From the NCBI GenBank assembly GCA_014904985.1, contig MU128923.1:299841-363840 (forward strand): a stretch of 64,000 nucleotides of DNA. The letters are read 5' to 3'. Positions within the stretch are counted from its first letter, which is position 1. Each line of letters starts with the position of its first letter. Below, one piece after another: positions 10,665 through 21,783 of the stretch. Under the pieces are notes generated by a model that saw nothing but the letters and a program-made list of their open reading frames with translations, was not told where the DNA came from and ran no database searches. The position numbers and the translations under genes were made by a program. The stretch is from Hydnum rufescens UP504 (lineage: Eukaryota > Basidiomycota > Agaricomycetes > Cantharellales > Hydnaceae).

Positions 10665-11850
10665 TTGGCCTCTTTTGGCATCATTGTACACCCCACATTC
10701 AAAAACACAGATCTAATATTGCCACACACCTGCTTCAGCAGGTGTGTGGTGCCATATTTGTTTTGGTGTTGTGGAAAATCAAGGGCTGGGGGGTATGGGC
10801 AGCTCTGTGCTCTTGTGTTTTGCTCTGGAACTGGTCAGTGCATTTTACGGGTCAGATATCATGCAGTGGAGGTCCCTAGAATAATAATCTGTTAGTAAAG
10901 AAAAAAAAATTGAAGGGAATGCCAAAAGAGCAGCTGGTGCTGCTCTTTTGGTGTTGTTGTACACCCCATAATGATAAAAAAACTCAGCTAATATTGCCAC
11001 ACACCTGCCAAAGCAGGTGTGTGGTGCTGTATTTGTTTTGTTGCATATATGTTGCAGATAGCTGAGGGGGGGGGTCTTGGGTGGCTGTGTGTGCTCCATG
11101 TTTTGCCCTGGGCCCCATCTGTTCATTCATCAGGTGGGGTATTGCAGGGTAGAGGTATCTACAATAATAACACATTAGTAAATGAAAAAAGACCTAAGGC
11201 AATGCCAAAAAAGAGCAGCTGGCACTGCTCTTTGGCATTGTTGTGTACTCTGTAATGAAAAAAAAAACTCACTAAGGGTGCCACACACCTGCCAAAGTGG
11301 GTGTGTGTCATATTTGTTTCATTGGCATATATGTTGTGGATAGTCAAGGGGGGGGTCTTGAGTGGCTGTGCATGCTCCCATGTTTCACCCTGGCCCCATC
11401 TGTTCATTTGTCAGGTGGGTATTGTGGGGTGGAGGTATCTACAATAATAACACATTAGTAAATGAAAAAAGACAGAAGGCAACACCAAAAGAGCAGCTGG
11501 CACTGCTCTTTTGGCATTGTCATATACTCTGTAATGAAAAAAAAAACTGACCTAAGAGTGCCACACACCCACCAAAGCAGGTGTGTGGCACCATATTTGT
11601 TTGTTGGCATATATGTGGTGGACAGTTGAGGGTTGGGGTCTTGAGTGGCTGCACATGCTCCCATTTTCGCCTGGGGCCTTGTCTGTGCATTCATTGGGTG
11701 GGGGTTTTGTGCAGGGAGAAAAGATCTAGAATAATGAATCTGTTGTTAAAAAACAACACAAGCAACACCAAAAGAGCAGCTGTTGCTGCTCTTTTGGTGT
11801 CATCATACACCTAATAGTGCCACACACCTGCTGTGCAGGTGTGTGGCACT
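10665..11850 (-). repeat. Hairpin/intron repeat array III (minus strand)
   Basis: Minus-strand array. A hairpins lie at 10,721-10,752, 10,996-11,026, 11,280-11,309, 11,559-11,590 and 11,817-11,849. B hairpins lie at 10,919-10,953, 11,201-11,239, 11,482-11,518 and 11,765-11,800. Intron-like intervals on the minus strand end at 10,876, 11,159, 11,449 and 11,726. Their 5' ends are near 10,988 (GT changed to CT), 11,271 (GTGAGT), 11,551 (GTCAGT) and 11,810 (GTGTAT). ACTAAC/ACTAAT branch sites precede TTCTAG or TTGTAG ends. The units are more alike than in arrays I and II, and have lost most CpG. Gypsy-I is inserted 8 bp beyond the last hairpin. Confidence 0.8.
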
Positions 11851-11852
11851 GT

Positions 11853-11857
11853 ATTGT
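11853..11857. repeat. Left target-site duplication of Gypsy-I (ATTGT)
   Basis: ATTGT directly precedes the 5' LTR and is repeated directly after the 3' LTR at 21,779-21,783. It fits the 5-bp duplication expected of a Gypsy integrase. Confidence 0.85.
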
Positions 11858-12330
11858 TGTTAGTAGCGTGAAATTCTCATGACGGCAGGGCCATCCGTCG
11901 TCATATCTATCATGCCGGTTCTGTACTCTTTCATCATTGAACCCCTCTCTTCCCTTTTCTTTTCTTCTTTTTCCCTTCCACCACCAAAACCGGTGGAAAG
12001 CTTCTCCCACAGGGAGTTTGGTGCTGCCCGGGTTTAGCTAGATTCCTTGCTTACGTAATAGCATAGATTCATTGTACTAGCTTACCTGGCAAGCCCCGAA
12101 AAGATATCTTTTTACTTTCCTGCAACTTGTGCCTTTGCGCGGTGCTGAACAGCACCCTGCGCAACAGGCCAACTTCTTCCATAATGAGACCTACTACGGA
12201 CTCTCTAGAAATACTGCCTAAGGCGAGTACTATGTCCTTATACGTGCTTGCGAGCCCCCAACCAGGACCCAAACCCCCGCCTGGGAGTTCCCTACTGTCA
12301 ACCCTTAATTCAGATACGACCGAATTAACA
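11858..12330 (+). repeat. 5' LTR of Gypsy-I
   Basis: 473-bp LTR starting TGTTAG and ending TTAACA. It matches the 3' LTR (21,305-21,778) with 14 substitutions and three 1-nt indels that I could find; every substitution is a transition at a CpG. The primer-binding site probably starts with TGG at 12,332, just inside the LTR, but I did not match it to a specific tRNA. Confidence 0.92.
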
Positions 12331-12759
12331 CTGGTGGAGTGTGTAAGAACGACTCCTACACAGTCACATTCCGTTACACTGACTGTCTTCCGACATGCCT
12401 ATGGGCCGTCCGAAGATGGTAACCCTAGCCCCCTATCAAATTGGGTGGATACCTCAAGAGGGGTGGACATTCCCCCAAAATTCACGACAACACGAATCGC
12501 CTAGAAGTCTCGGGGTCAGACCACCGTACCTCGAAAAAGTCTTTCGTTGGACCCGAGCCATCCCTGAGCTCCTGTTCGACTGCTTCCAGCCTCACGAGAA
12601 CAGCCTGGAAGCCCGCACGCAAGATTACGTCCTTACGTCTAGACCCCCAAACGACTAACGACCAAAATCTACTTAAGGGATCAAAACGGGTACCCACCTT
12701 CTTCAAGCTGCTGTGCCTATGCCTGCCCCATGCGGTACCCCCAAGAGCCTCGAAGGGGT

Positions 12760-13392
12760 CTGGTAGTACCTGTCTCCTCCTCAACGGAAGGCGTATGACA
12801 GCAAGTCCATGAAGCTGTAGCCAGTTCCGTTAACGTAGATCAAGAGGCTCTACGACGTGCTAGTTTACACTCGTCGGTCGTCAACTCCTTACGACAGGAA
12901 CAAGGGCCCAATGCCTCAGCAGATGTTAGGCTCATTAACAGCTTTTTACATCATTTACTCTACGAACTGGATGTGGAGTCGGAAGGGTTTACGAGTACTA
13001 TCGTACGGATCTCACGCAATGGGCACCCCACGGTATATAAACCCGACGTTGAATTCTGGCTCACGCTACTCCAATGTGGCCAAGTGGTACAGGATGCAGT
13101 CACGGAGATCGCTAGACACTATATCTTACCCATCCAGGACCCATACAAGTTTGACCCTGGAGGGGTACTGGCCATACACATGGAGGCTGGAGTCGCCTCC
13201 GAAGAAAAGGTGACCCAGCTTGCTGTGTTGGCTCTTCGAAGACTACGAACAGGCATAAAGGTAATTGCCCAAATCCAGAGTACCAAAGGGGACGAGTCGG
13301 TCGCCTACATGACCAATTCCAAGGCCCAAGAGATAGCAACTGGGCTAGTAGAAATGACCTCTCGCGCTGCCTCTCCATTGGGGTTTACTTGA
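12760..13392 (+). pseudogene. Gypsy-I gag, N-terminal region
   Basis: In frame 1 the region reads as a continuous structural-protein-like sequence after a TGA near 12,796. It has helical text (Q-E-Q-G-P-N-A-S-A-D-V-R-L-I-N) and a compact fold up to a stop at 13,390. It lies upstream of the capsid-like segment and belongs to the same polyprotein. Serine/threonine-rich sequence from 12,441 to 12,812 in another frame may be its start. The exact initiation codon is unclear. Confidence 0.5.
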
Positions 13393-14300
13393 AAGCCCCG
13401 GAGGGACTCACCTGGCATAATGTGGAGGCCCCGACCCCTAGCACGGTAATAAGCCACGACGGAGGTCCCCCATTATGTTCTCGACTCAAAACCAGATGCC
13501 TGCGGCCATTGGTGGATCCCCTGAGATCCTTTATGTACACCACCCAGTCGATAACCCCAAGGGTCTTTACACAAGGACCCAAATTCTCCAACGACGGTCC
13601 CATGGGACAGCCTCCAGGGGCTGACGTACCGGACCAGATGCCAGGCTGGCAGAACAGGCCCATGCCGCCCGACGGAGAGAACCCCCCTAGGAACCCTCCA
13701 AGTGGAGGTCCCCCTGACGGCAGCGATCCAGGTGATGACAATGGAATCCCTGGGGAAAACCTGTTTAATTGGGGATGGCCTCGTCGAGACCCCCCGTGGG
13801 GATATCCCCATCGTGGCGTGCCAGGCGGCGGAGGTCCTGGGAGAGGACCACCAGACGGAGGATCGTTCCCCCCAGAATCACTGGACTGACTGACGCCCCC
13901 TATGGTTCCAACGCTTACTACGAGCCCAAATTCAAGTTGGAGTTTCGCCCCAGCGACTTGCCAGAATATGATGGGTCTGACAATGCCTTCGTCGCCTGGA
14001 CCGAGGACCTCGACCGATATGCTGCCGGAAGCCAATGGATGCGTGAACAATTGGCCTACGCCGCATCCATGCGATTCACTAAACATGCCGATGTGTGGTG
14101 GCGAAGTTTGCCCAACTCCACAAAGATCCAGGCTAGTCAGAATTGGGACACCCTAAAATTCACTATCCGAACTAGACTACTAGGGAATTGTTGGTACGAT
14201 AAACAGGTCATGATCTATGATGAGATGCGGTTTCATAACCGGGGCCACGAAAGGGAGACCCCGGTGGACTGGTTAACCCGTAAGGTATGGGCCCGATGAG
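13393..14300 (+). pseudogene. Gypsy-I gag, P/G-rich linker and capsid domain
   Basis: A proline/glycine-rich linker (13,590-13,880, many P-P-G and G-G-P) leads by a frame change into a typical retrotransposon gag capsid domain at about 13,890-14,300. Landmarks are F-R-P-S-D-L-P-E-Y-D-G near 13,943, then F-V-A-W and A-D-V-W-W-R, the usual fungal Gypsy capsid pattern. The frame ends at a TGA at 14,297-14,299 that fits a mutated CGA, and coding-like text continues beyond it. Confidence 0.75.
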
Positions 14301-14640
14301 TACTGCATCCCCCTCCCGATGCCAATGATCCTGCCTTCGACTCCCTGGAAGTGGGAACGATCATGGAGCATGCCCGCCTTCCTGGCGGGCCTACATCAAC
14401 GTGGACCTGTGCCACAATACAGACGATTTGTTCACTAGAGTTAAGGATCAGGAGGATGCCCTCCTTGCCCAAGCGGAACTCACAAACACGTCCCGGTCGG
14501 ATGAAATAGCTAACGAAGTACTCCGCCGAGTCCGTGAAGATTTATGAAGAAGCCGATATCGGTCCCCTGCTCTCACTGTTGGCACGAGCTCATCCACACC
14601 CATGTATGCCTACGAACTCAGTGATGTCAAGTCGAAATGA

Positions 14641-14970
14641 AAACCTATCCGACCCTGTCATCATTGTGGCAATGAATGGCATTACGACTACAACTGCGGA
14701 TCATACAAAAAGGACCCCAAAAGAGCTCGGCCAGCAACCAACACCAAACGAGATACCACTTACCATAAGGCTTACTTAGCCATGACCTCCAGATCTGAAG
14801 AAGTCTACCAATCAGCTATGGTGGCAGCTCACGAGGCCCTTAGTAGTGACGAGGAGGGCCAAGAAGCCCCTACTATGTTCGTAGTACCTGAAGAATCCTC
14901 CCTCGATGGGACTGCTTGTTACATTGCATTGGGCACGGGAAGGTCCAAACCCGCTTCCCTGGAGTACTGA
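14641..14970 (+). pseudogene. Gypsy-I nucleocapsid CCHC zinc knuckle
   Basis: Frame 1 holds C-H-H-C-G-N-E-W-H-Y-D-Y-N-C at 14,656-14,697, an exact C-x2-C-x4-H-x4-C knuckle that binds RNA in retroelement gag proteins. It is followed by a basic patch and an acidic linker leading towards the protease. The frame ends at a TGA at 14,968-14,970. Confidence 0.85.
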
Positions 14971-14989
14971 CATCCTGCCTACCATGTTA

Positions 14990-15325
14990 AAGCTTTATGC
15001 GCCTGAGCCCGTAGTAAGAAAACCACCAGGATTAGCTAGCCTGGGCATGGATGCCTTCAAGATCGAGTGCTGGGTGAATGGCCCCCAGGGAACGACCATT
15101 GAAGCAGTTGCTGATTCGGGTGCTGCAGCCACGTTAGTATCGGCACATTGCTTATGGTCTATGGGGGCTGAAGCTCCCACTATCAAGCAAGGTCTGAAAC
15201 TAAGGTTGATACATCTCGCCAGGGAGGCCAAGTGTTTGGGCTACGTGATGATCGATCTGTACTTCCGTAGTCAGTTAGGACTGGTCCTCCTACGCAACGT
15301 AGAAGCCTACGTCATCGAGGGATGA
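14990..15325 (+). pseudogene. Gypsy-I retropepsin (aspartic protease)
   Basis: The catalytic motif A-D-S-G-A-A-A-T is present, with the active aspartate codon at 15,113. A flap-like hydrophobic stretch and the C-terminal strand L-G-L-V-L-L-R-N-V-E-A-Y-V follow. The enzyme would cleave the Gag-Pol polyprotein. A TGA at 15,323-15,325 interrupts the frame. The protease-RT linker continues at 15,402-15,875 and, after another TGA (15,873-15,875), to 16,106. Confidence 0.8.
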
Positions 15326-16099
15326 ACGCTCTGTTACTCATAGGTGAGGATACCCACAGAGCCTGGCAACTACATACTATGAGGCCAGAACATGAGGCCT
15401 ATTGGCGAGTTGGAATAGCGAACACCGAATACCTGCTACCCAAGCAGGTAGCCACTCAGAAAGTTTCACTGTCTCACGAATAACTAAAAGTTCCCTTGGA
15501 AGAACCTCTGACTCTTCCCCTCAATGCAAGACGGGCAAGGGGAAGGTCTACGCCATACAGGATACTTGCATACCGGGAGGATACGTATCCAAAATTCCAA
15601 TATACAGTAATTTTGATCACCGAAACGGAACACGACTCATCGAGAAACATGTCCTCTGGCGAGGACGGGACAGTTTCCTGGCCTCCACCGACTGTTTAGT
15701 CGACACAGCTAACGAAGTGTACCTGTCCATTGCCAACCCTTCGCCCACGCCCAAGTACATACGAAAAGGGGAAGTACTAGGTCTAATGCTTGATCCTGTG
15801 GCCTGCCTGGCCAAGGAAGATAGTCTAACAACCAAAGAGAAGGAGCGATTCTATCGATGGGCTGCGCTGGTATGAGCATTAGTGGAAGGGTCCCTCAACC
15901 AAAAGGACCTAAATCGCCCCAACAATGAAGGAAAAGCAGCCCAGTCAATGGCCCCAACCGAGAGCGAAGAACCCAGCAGTTGGGGTCCCAAGACCACTGA
16001 ATCCAGTAGTTCGGACACGCTCGACTCCAAAGATCTAGAGAAGCTCGTGGACGTGGATCCATCCTTGCCAGCCGAACAAAGAGCCCAGATCTACAAGGT

Positions 16100-17215
16100 A
16101 CTATGAAAAAACGAATTGGCTTTCAGGTTCGATGGACGATTGGGAAAGCACCCTACCAGGGTGCATATAGAACTCGAAGCAGGGACAAAACCTATTTCGG
16201 CAGCGCCGTACATTGCCTCACCTGCCAAACGTGAACTTATCGACAAACAGCTTGACCTATGGTTGAAACAGGGTGTAATTGAACCATCCAACAGCCCTTG
16301 GGGAGCTCCCGTACTTATCATACACAAGAACGGCAAGGATCGACTCTGCGTAGACTGGAGGAAATTAAACGTGCCACCATTAGTGGACCAGTTCCCATTC
16401 CCCGGCAGATGGACATCCTGCAGGCTCTTTCAGGGGCTCAGTACTTGTCCTCCTTTGATGCACTAGCAGGTTTCACCCAGCTAGAATTTGACGAAGTCTC
16501 CCAGCCCTATGCAGGCTATGGAGAATTCACCGGGGCCCTTCCTCAGTTACGTGAGCCCTTTGTGGGCAAATGGCCCACCGTTCTTCCAATTGAGTTTTGC
16601 AAGTTTTGATGCCCCTACTTATGGGGTGTTCACTTAGTCCTCATAGGACGCATCGTAGGTGTCTTCACTCGTTTTGGGAACCACCCTTAAATACACGACG
16701 CTGTGCTGGTGCATCAAAGATCAGGATTTACCTGGCCCTCATAAATGCGCATTGTAGGTATATCTAGGATCGGCTTTAGGACAAAAAGTATCTTGACTAG
16801 GTCTATCCACGATGCTGAAAAGCGTTTACGAGCCGTGGCCCTAGCCCTCCCGCCGAGGACCTGGATGCCCTTCTAGGAATGCAGTGTATTTTCTGAACTA
16901 TCTCGCTTCTTCAGATTTTTTTTTTTTTCCTTTTGCGGCCCTCTATTCGCACTACTCAGGAAAGGGCCTGGTTCGGGCAGAATGAAGAGCCTACAGGGTG
17001 GTGAACTAGCCTATGACCGTCGGGGTACTGGTAAGGCAGGATTACCGTCTGTAACAGATGTTCTGACGTTGCCCTTGCAGGGGCTACGTCCAGCTATTAC
17101 CATACGAGGAACTAGGACGGTACTAAGATACGAGCTGTACAGGGAAGGCCTACCAATGACAAGAGCCTATTTCGACTACAATTATCTTCGAATGCGATGA
17201 CCAATCCCACGAACA
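16100..17215 (+). pseudogene. Gypsy-I reverse transcriptase, frameshifted
   Basis: The N-terminal half is clear. It has L-K-Q-G-V-I-E-P-S-N-S-P-W at about 16,267, the C-V-D-W-R-K-L-N motif near 16,348, then a frame change and L-S-S-F-D-A-L-A-G-F-T-Q-L with its catalytic aspartate near 16,458. Beyond 16,550 the frame shifts repeatedly. Remnants include a P-F-G-L-x-N-G-P-P-like stretch near 16,556 and a thumb-like H-D-A-E-K-R segment near 16,810. I could not find an intact Y-x-D-D, so the enzyme is dead in this copy. Confidence 0.8.
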
Positions 17216-17246
17216 ACGGACTGGGCCCAACTTCAACGTTCTTGTT

Positions 17247-17564
17247 TTGATGGAACAGGTTATTGCATATTGGAGTCGCACATGCAAAGCCGCCGAGATG
17301 CGTTACTCCGCCACCGAACGGGAAGCCCTAGCTGCCAAAGACAGCCTGATCCGGTTCCTACCCTTCATCGAAGGAGAACGTATATTACTAGTAACCGATC
17401 ATGCAGCACTACAATGGGCAAAAACTTACAAGAACGCTAATCGACGCCTTAGCGCGTGGGGGCAGTATTTGCAGCCTTTCCAGGTATGGCGATTGTACAC
17501 CGTCCAGGCTGAGTGCACTCCAATGTGGACCCCCTGTCAAGATTGGAATCAACCCCCGAGGTAG
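17247..17564 (+). pseudogene. Gypsy-I RNase H
   Basis: Reads A-Y-W-S-R-T-C-K-A-A-E, R-Y-S-A-T-E-R-E-A-L-A-A and L-L-V-T-D-H-A-A-L-Q-W, the core of the Ty3/Gypsy RNase H with its catalytic E and D. A frame change near 17,490 leads to S-N-V-D-P-L-S-R-L at about 17,515, the conserved end of the domain. It would degrade RNA in RNA:DNA hybrids during reverse transcription. Confidence 0.85.
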
Positions 17565-18734
17565 TATCCCCCACGGACCAAAATATTCCAGAACTCGTAG
17601 CCAATGAGGATAGTCAAGCCAAAAGCTGGAACTGTTACATGCACTCCCCCAGCCTTGGGAAAGCCGTATTTGTCCAAATGAGAGCCCAGGCAAAGGCCCA
17701 ACCTGGTGCCACAGGACCGACAATCTCTGTCCCAAGTAATGTGGGGGAAGTCATGCAAGAGGATACAGAACCGCAACGCCTTCCAAGAAGAGCACCAGGG
17801 CTAAACCTAGCAGTCTCATTGGAGATTATACGTCAATTTCAGGAAGGTTACAAGCACGATCCTGAGTTTAAGGCTATATGGGCCCGAACAAATCCCACGA
17901 CAGGGGAGGAAAACGTTCCAGATCCGAACATCAAAATCGAGCAATTTCGACGTTTTGCATGAGGACGTAACGGACTGATACTTTTTAAGAATGCCGATAA
18001 TCAGTTCAGACTCTGCGTACCATGGAACAAAACAATTGGACCTGGTCAAAGAGGCACATGACTCCCCCCATGAAGCAGTGCATGGGTGGTGGGGAAAAAC
18101 TCTGGAAGTGCTACGACGAGGTTACTACTGGAAGTCCATGCGAAAGGATGTTATATGGTATTGTGACACCTGCGACGTATGTCAAAAAACCAAACATGAT
18201 AGGTCAGGGTCTAAAGGTTACCTGGCCCCGATCGAAGTCCCCAGCCTGCCATTTGAAGTGATCAGCATGGACTTCGTGACAGGACTACCTGAATCGAAGG
18301 GGCACGACGCTATACTCGTAGTAGTGGACAAACTTACCAAGTATGGAACGTTCATACCAACGACCACATGGGTCACGGCTGACCGAGTAGTGACTTTGCT
18401 ATACCGAGAAGTATACAAACATTTCGGGTTGCCCAAATGGATAGTGAGCGATTGCGACCCTCGGTTCATAAGTAACTTTTGGCGGGCACTGGCCAACTAT
18501 TTTGACACCTGACTGGCTATGTCCACGTTGCACCATCCTCAAACAGATGGCCAGATGGAGGTCATGAACCAACATCTGGAGACCATGATTTGGTGTTATG
18601 TGAGTGCTGATCGTACAGACTGGGTCGACTGGCTAGACGTGTTGGCCTCCACCTACAACCGGGCAGTGCACTCGTCCACCCAAGCCGCCCCCGCAGAACT
18701 ATTATTAGGGTACATTCCCCGGACTCCTCTATGA
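17513..18734 (+). pseudogene. Gypsy-I integrase, zinc-binding and catalytic core
   Basis: The HHCC-like zinc domain (H-D-S-P-H-E-A-V-H ... C-D-T-C-D-V-C) spans about 18,055-18,186. The catalytic triad is intact: D in M-D-F-V-T-G-L-P (about 18,268), D in V-S-D-C-D-P-R-F (about 18,445) and E in Q-T-D-G-Q-M-E-V (about 18,555). TGA stops at 17,960-17,962, 18,510-18,512 and 18,732-18,734 all fit CGA-to-TGA changes. The enzyme would insert the cDNA into the genome. Confidence 0.88.
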
Positions 18735-18942
18735 CTATTACAGGAGGAAGCCGAACCCCTGCAAATGACCAGCCCCCTGGCTGACAGTAGAATAAATGCT
18801 CTCAGAGTACGATGAGATCTAGCCAGAGACGCTATAGTGAGGTCGGCTGATACTCAAGCCTACCAGTATGACAAAAAATGTCAAGCTGTACTATACAAAA
18901 TAGGTGACGAAGTACTAATAAAACCCCCATACCCTAGAACTA

Positions 18943-19330
18943 GTGGATGTTAAGGGTACAGGTCGCAAGTTCATGCAACGTCGCATAGGGCCTTTTGAGA
19001 TCACGGAAGTGGTCAGCCCCACGGCTTACCGGTTAAGGCTGCCTGATTCCATGCCAATGCATAATGTGGTCAATCTAGAGCACCTGACACTGTATAGACG
19101 GTCAGAAGACAAGGACCGCCCCCGACTCACAAACCCACGGGTCGGATTATGGTCTTCAGAAGAGTACAAGGTGGATGAAATTATCGACCATTGACACAAT
19201 AAACAAAAATGTTCGATTGAATACCTAGTCTGTTGGTTAGGCTATGGCCCAGAACATGACTCCTGGCAATCCAGCTGCGACCTAAGAAACGCCCTGGAGG
19301 CCCTACAGGAATACCATAGGAAAAAGGCAC
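18943..19330 (+). pseudogene. Gypsy-I integrase C-terminus and chromodomain
   Basis: After a 1-nt frame change near 18,935 the integrase tail R-R-I-G-P-F-E-I-T-E-V leads to a chromodomain at about 19,160-19,325. It starts Y-K-V-D-E-I-I-D-H and contains Y-L-V-C-W-L-G-Y-G-P-E-H-D-S-W. The aromatic and W residues expected of a chromodomain are present. Chromodomains direct chromovirus integration to marked chromatin. One TGA at 19,192-19,194 interrupts it. Confidence 0.85.
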
Positions 19331-20990
19331 CCCCTATACCTAAGGCCACCACTCCCATCGAGATCTACTTCTCAGGGTTAGCCGAACAGCACACTCCAAA
19401 CACGCGCCAACCATACTGCCATATCATGATCTCCCGTACCAACTTCAACGATCCACAGCCAGCCCGTTATGTGGGTAGCCAACATCACGGCTACACGTTC
19501 TGGGACACGATGGCTGGAGTCTTCATGCCACTGATGCTGCAGCTTACACGAACGGGACACATGGGCATACGCGACTTCCTGGGCCGTAGGCCTTCGTACG
19601 AGCTAATCTCTGTCTCTCCCCCCAGTAGTCTACTTTTGGCCTTTGTCCCCACCTTCCTCCAACCCATATGCGATGTGCAATACGAGAACAAACAGTTCTT
19701 CATATGCAAAGAATGCCTAGACACCCTACGGGCTTCCTGGGAGTACGCTTGGACCCAGGCAGACAAAAACAAGCACGAGTCAAAGTTCCTGATCCCCAGT
19801 CTGGCCAGGGACCTGCATTATCGCATCGACGCACCTAACTGTCCCAGATTCGAAAACTTGTTCAAACCATGGTACTTCAGCGATGCTCTCCATGCCCGAT
19901 ACCTGAAAATCACTCAAATAATCGCGATCCTCTTAGCCTACTCCAACTACACCAAGGCCCACCACCAGTTCGTCAACCCCCACCCTCCCTACGACAAACT
20001 CGAAGACATTCCCCCGGTCTCATGGTACCTAAGTGCTCCAGCAGGATTCATCTGGGACAAACTGACAGACAAAATTAAGGCAACCCTGCTGTGGAAACAA
20101 CTTCACGCCTATCACCTGCATGCCTACGTAGATTCTGCCCATAGCATCGACTCGATACAGGTGGAGCCCGAGGCCAGAACGATGCTGCTATGAGACGGGT
20201 ACTTCGCCACCAACGAGGCTCGCCAAAAAGAACCCCTCCTACTCTGCGACAACTACGAAGGGGAGGTCCCTGCCTTCCCAGGCATTGAGGATCGCGAATC
20301 ATATGCATGGCAGGACACATTCCCAGGCCCCCCGCCCCGCCCCGACAACTTCGATGTACTGGACAATGTAATGAAGTTACTATATTCGGCATGTTACTAC
20401 CGACCGGATGGCACGTTCATGACCGCTGCAGAACGAAAAGCAACTACGACTACTCCTCAGGGTACAGAAGACACCAACGTCCCAGCCCAAAGTACATCCG
20501 GCCCTACAGAAAATACTACAGGCTCTGCCAGTTCCCCATTCGACGTGGATATGGACTCGCCGACCTGGGAAGATGCTCCCCAAGGAGCAAACACGCCGTC
20601 CACATCACAAGAAAGTCAGCCAGATGCTGGCATTTGGTGGGAAGGATTGCCCAATCCGGCGACCCAAGCTACCGTCACCTACGGAGCAGAACCCAGACTG
20701 CGACCTGGCCAGGGTTTCAGACCTGCCCCCCGAGGACGGTCCCACGACCCACGCTCAGGCCCCAACCGTATTCCCGGACCCCTAGAAGAGGATAGACACT
20801 GGAGGCCACAGAATGACCGGTCTTCCCACTCCAGGCCACCACGATGACCCTTGCCAGACCCTCGAGCGCACTCCAGAGACTTAGCGCCTGACAACACCGG
20901 CGAAAGAAGACGCTCCCCTCCCGGACCCTTGAGCGCTACCACCCCCCGGCCCCTAGGGAACTTCCTGATACGTATGCTCCAAACCAGTCC
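19331..20990 (+). pseudogene. Gypsy-I C-terminal extension of unknown function
   Basis: The frame of the chromodomain continues for about 550 codons with only TGA interruptions (20,191-20,193 and 20,845-20,847). The first about 330 residues look globular, with many conserved-type aromatics and the motif F-I-C-K-E-C-L-D-T-L-R-A-S-W near 19,698. The rest is disordered, acidic and then R/P/S-rich. I see no signal peptide or membrane helix, so it is not a typical envelope protein. It is not a standard Pol domain I can name. It may be a captured or element-specific accessory domain made as part of the Pol polyprotein. Confidence 0.65.
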
Positions 20991-21304
20991 TTAGCTTCAG
21001 CGCGACCTCAAATAGTGGGCCAAGTGCCGTACATCAACGCTGCCGATGGGACATGGCTCGAAGCTCCCATCATCCACCTGGCACCAACTCATCCGGGGCC
21101 GGATCGACTCGATCAATGCTTGTGCATGGAACTAGAGCTAGCCCATGCAGGGTCCAGTGGGTCGCAACGCCAAACCATACACTCTGAAACCCGATGCGAT
21201 CAATACTACAGAACCGATGATAGCGACGAGGATCCCGACCCACGACGCCACAGAGGGTATTCCTCACAACGCTAGATACTCATGCCTGTAGGAATGGGGG
21301 GCAT
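20991..21304 (+). other. Gypsy-I 3' internal region and polypurine tract
   Basis: Coding-like text peters out here, with no clear domain. The purine tract AGGAATGGGGGG at 21,290-21,302 directly before the LTR fits a polypurine primer for plus-strand DNA synthesis. Confidence 0.65.
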
Positions 21305-21778
21305 TGTTAGTAGTGTGAAATTCTCATGATGGCAGGGCCGTCCGTCGTCATATCTATCATGCCGGTTCTGTACTCTTTCATCATTGAACCCTCTCTTCCC
21401 TTTTCTTTTCTTCTTTTTCCCTTCCGCCACCAAAACCGGTGGAAAGCTTCTCCCACAGGGAGTTTGGTGCTGCCCCGGGTTTAGCTAGATTCCTTGCTTA
21501 CGTAATAGCATAGATTCATTGTACTAGCTTACCCGGCAAGCCCTGAAAAGATATCTTTTTACTTTCCTGCAACTTGTGCCTTTGCGCGGTGCTGGAACAG
21601 CACCCTGCGCAACAGGCCAACTTCTTCCGTAATGAGACCTACTACGGACTCTCTAGAAATACCGCCTAAGGCAAGTACTACGTCCTTATACGTGCTTGCG
21701 AGCCCCCAACCAGGACCCGAACCCCCACCTGGGAGTTCCCTACTGTCAACCCTTAATTCGGATACAACCGAATTAACA
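21305..21778 (+). repeat. 3' LTR of Gypsy-I
   Basis: 474-bp partner of the 5' LTR, starting TGTTAG and ending TTAACA, followed by the target duplication ATTGT. Neither LTR is the consistently decayed one: at the CpG differences either copy may keep the CpG. Both have therefore mutated independently since insertion. Confidence 0.92.
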
Positions 21779-21783
21779 ATTGT

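Larger units (their letters stand above)
11858..21778 (+). mobile_element. Gypsy-I: complete Ty3/Gypsy chromovirus with C-terminal extension
   Basis: This 9,921-bp element has LTRs of 473 and 474 bp (TGTTAG...TTAACA). It is flanked by a 5-bp target duplication ATTGT at 11,853-11,857 and 21,779-21,783. The internal order is gag, CCHC knuckle, protease, reverse transcriptase, RNase H, integrase, chromodomain, then about 550 further codons, so it is a Gypsy-type chromovirus. A purine-rich AGGAATGGGGGG tract (21,290-21,302) just before the 3' LTR is the likely polypurine tract. The reading frame is broken by TGA codons (mostly CGA-to-TGA) and several 1-nt shifts, so this copy cannot move on its own. 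CpG content is high compared with its flanks, which indicates a recent arrival. Confidence 0.93.

Noticed and set aside
19331..20990. Envelope protein in Gypsy-I
   Set aside because: No signal peptide, fusion-type or membrane-spanning segment is visible, and the frame is fused to pol.
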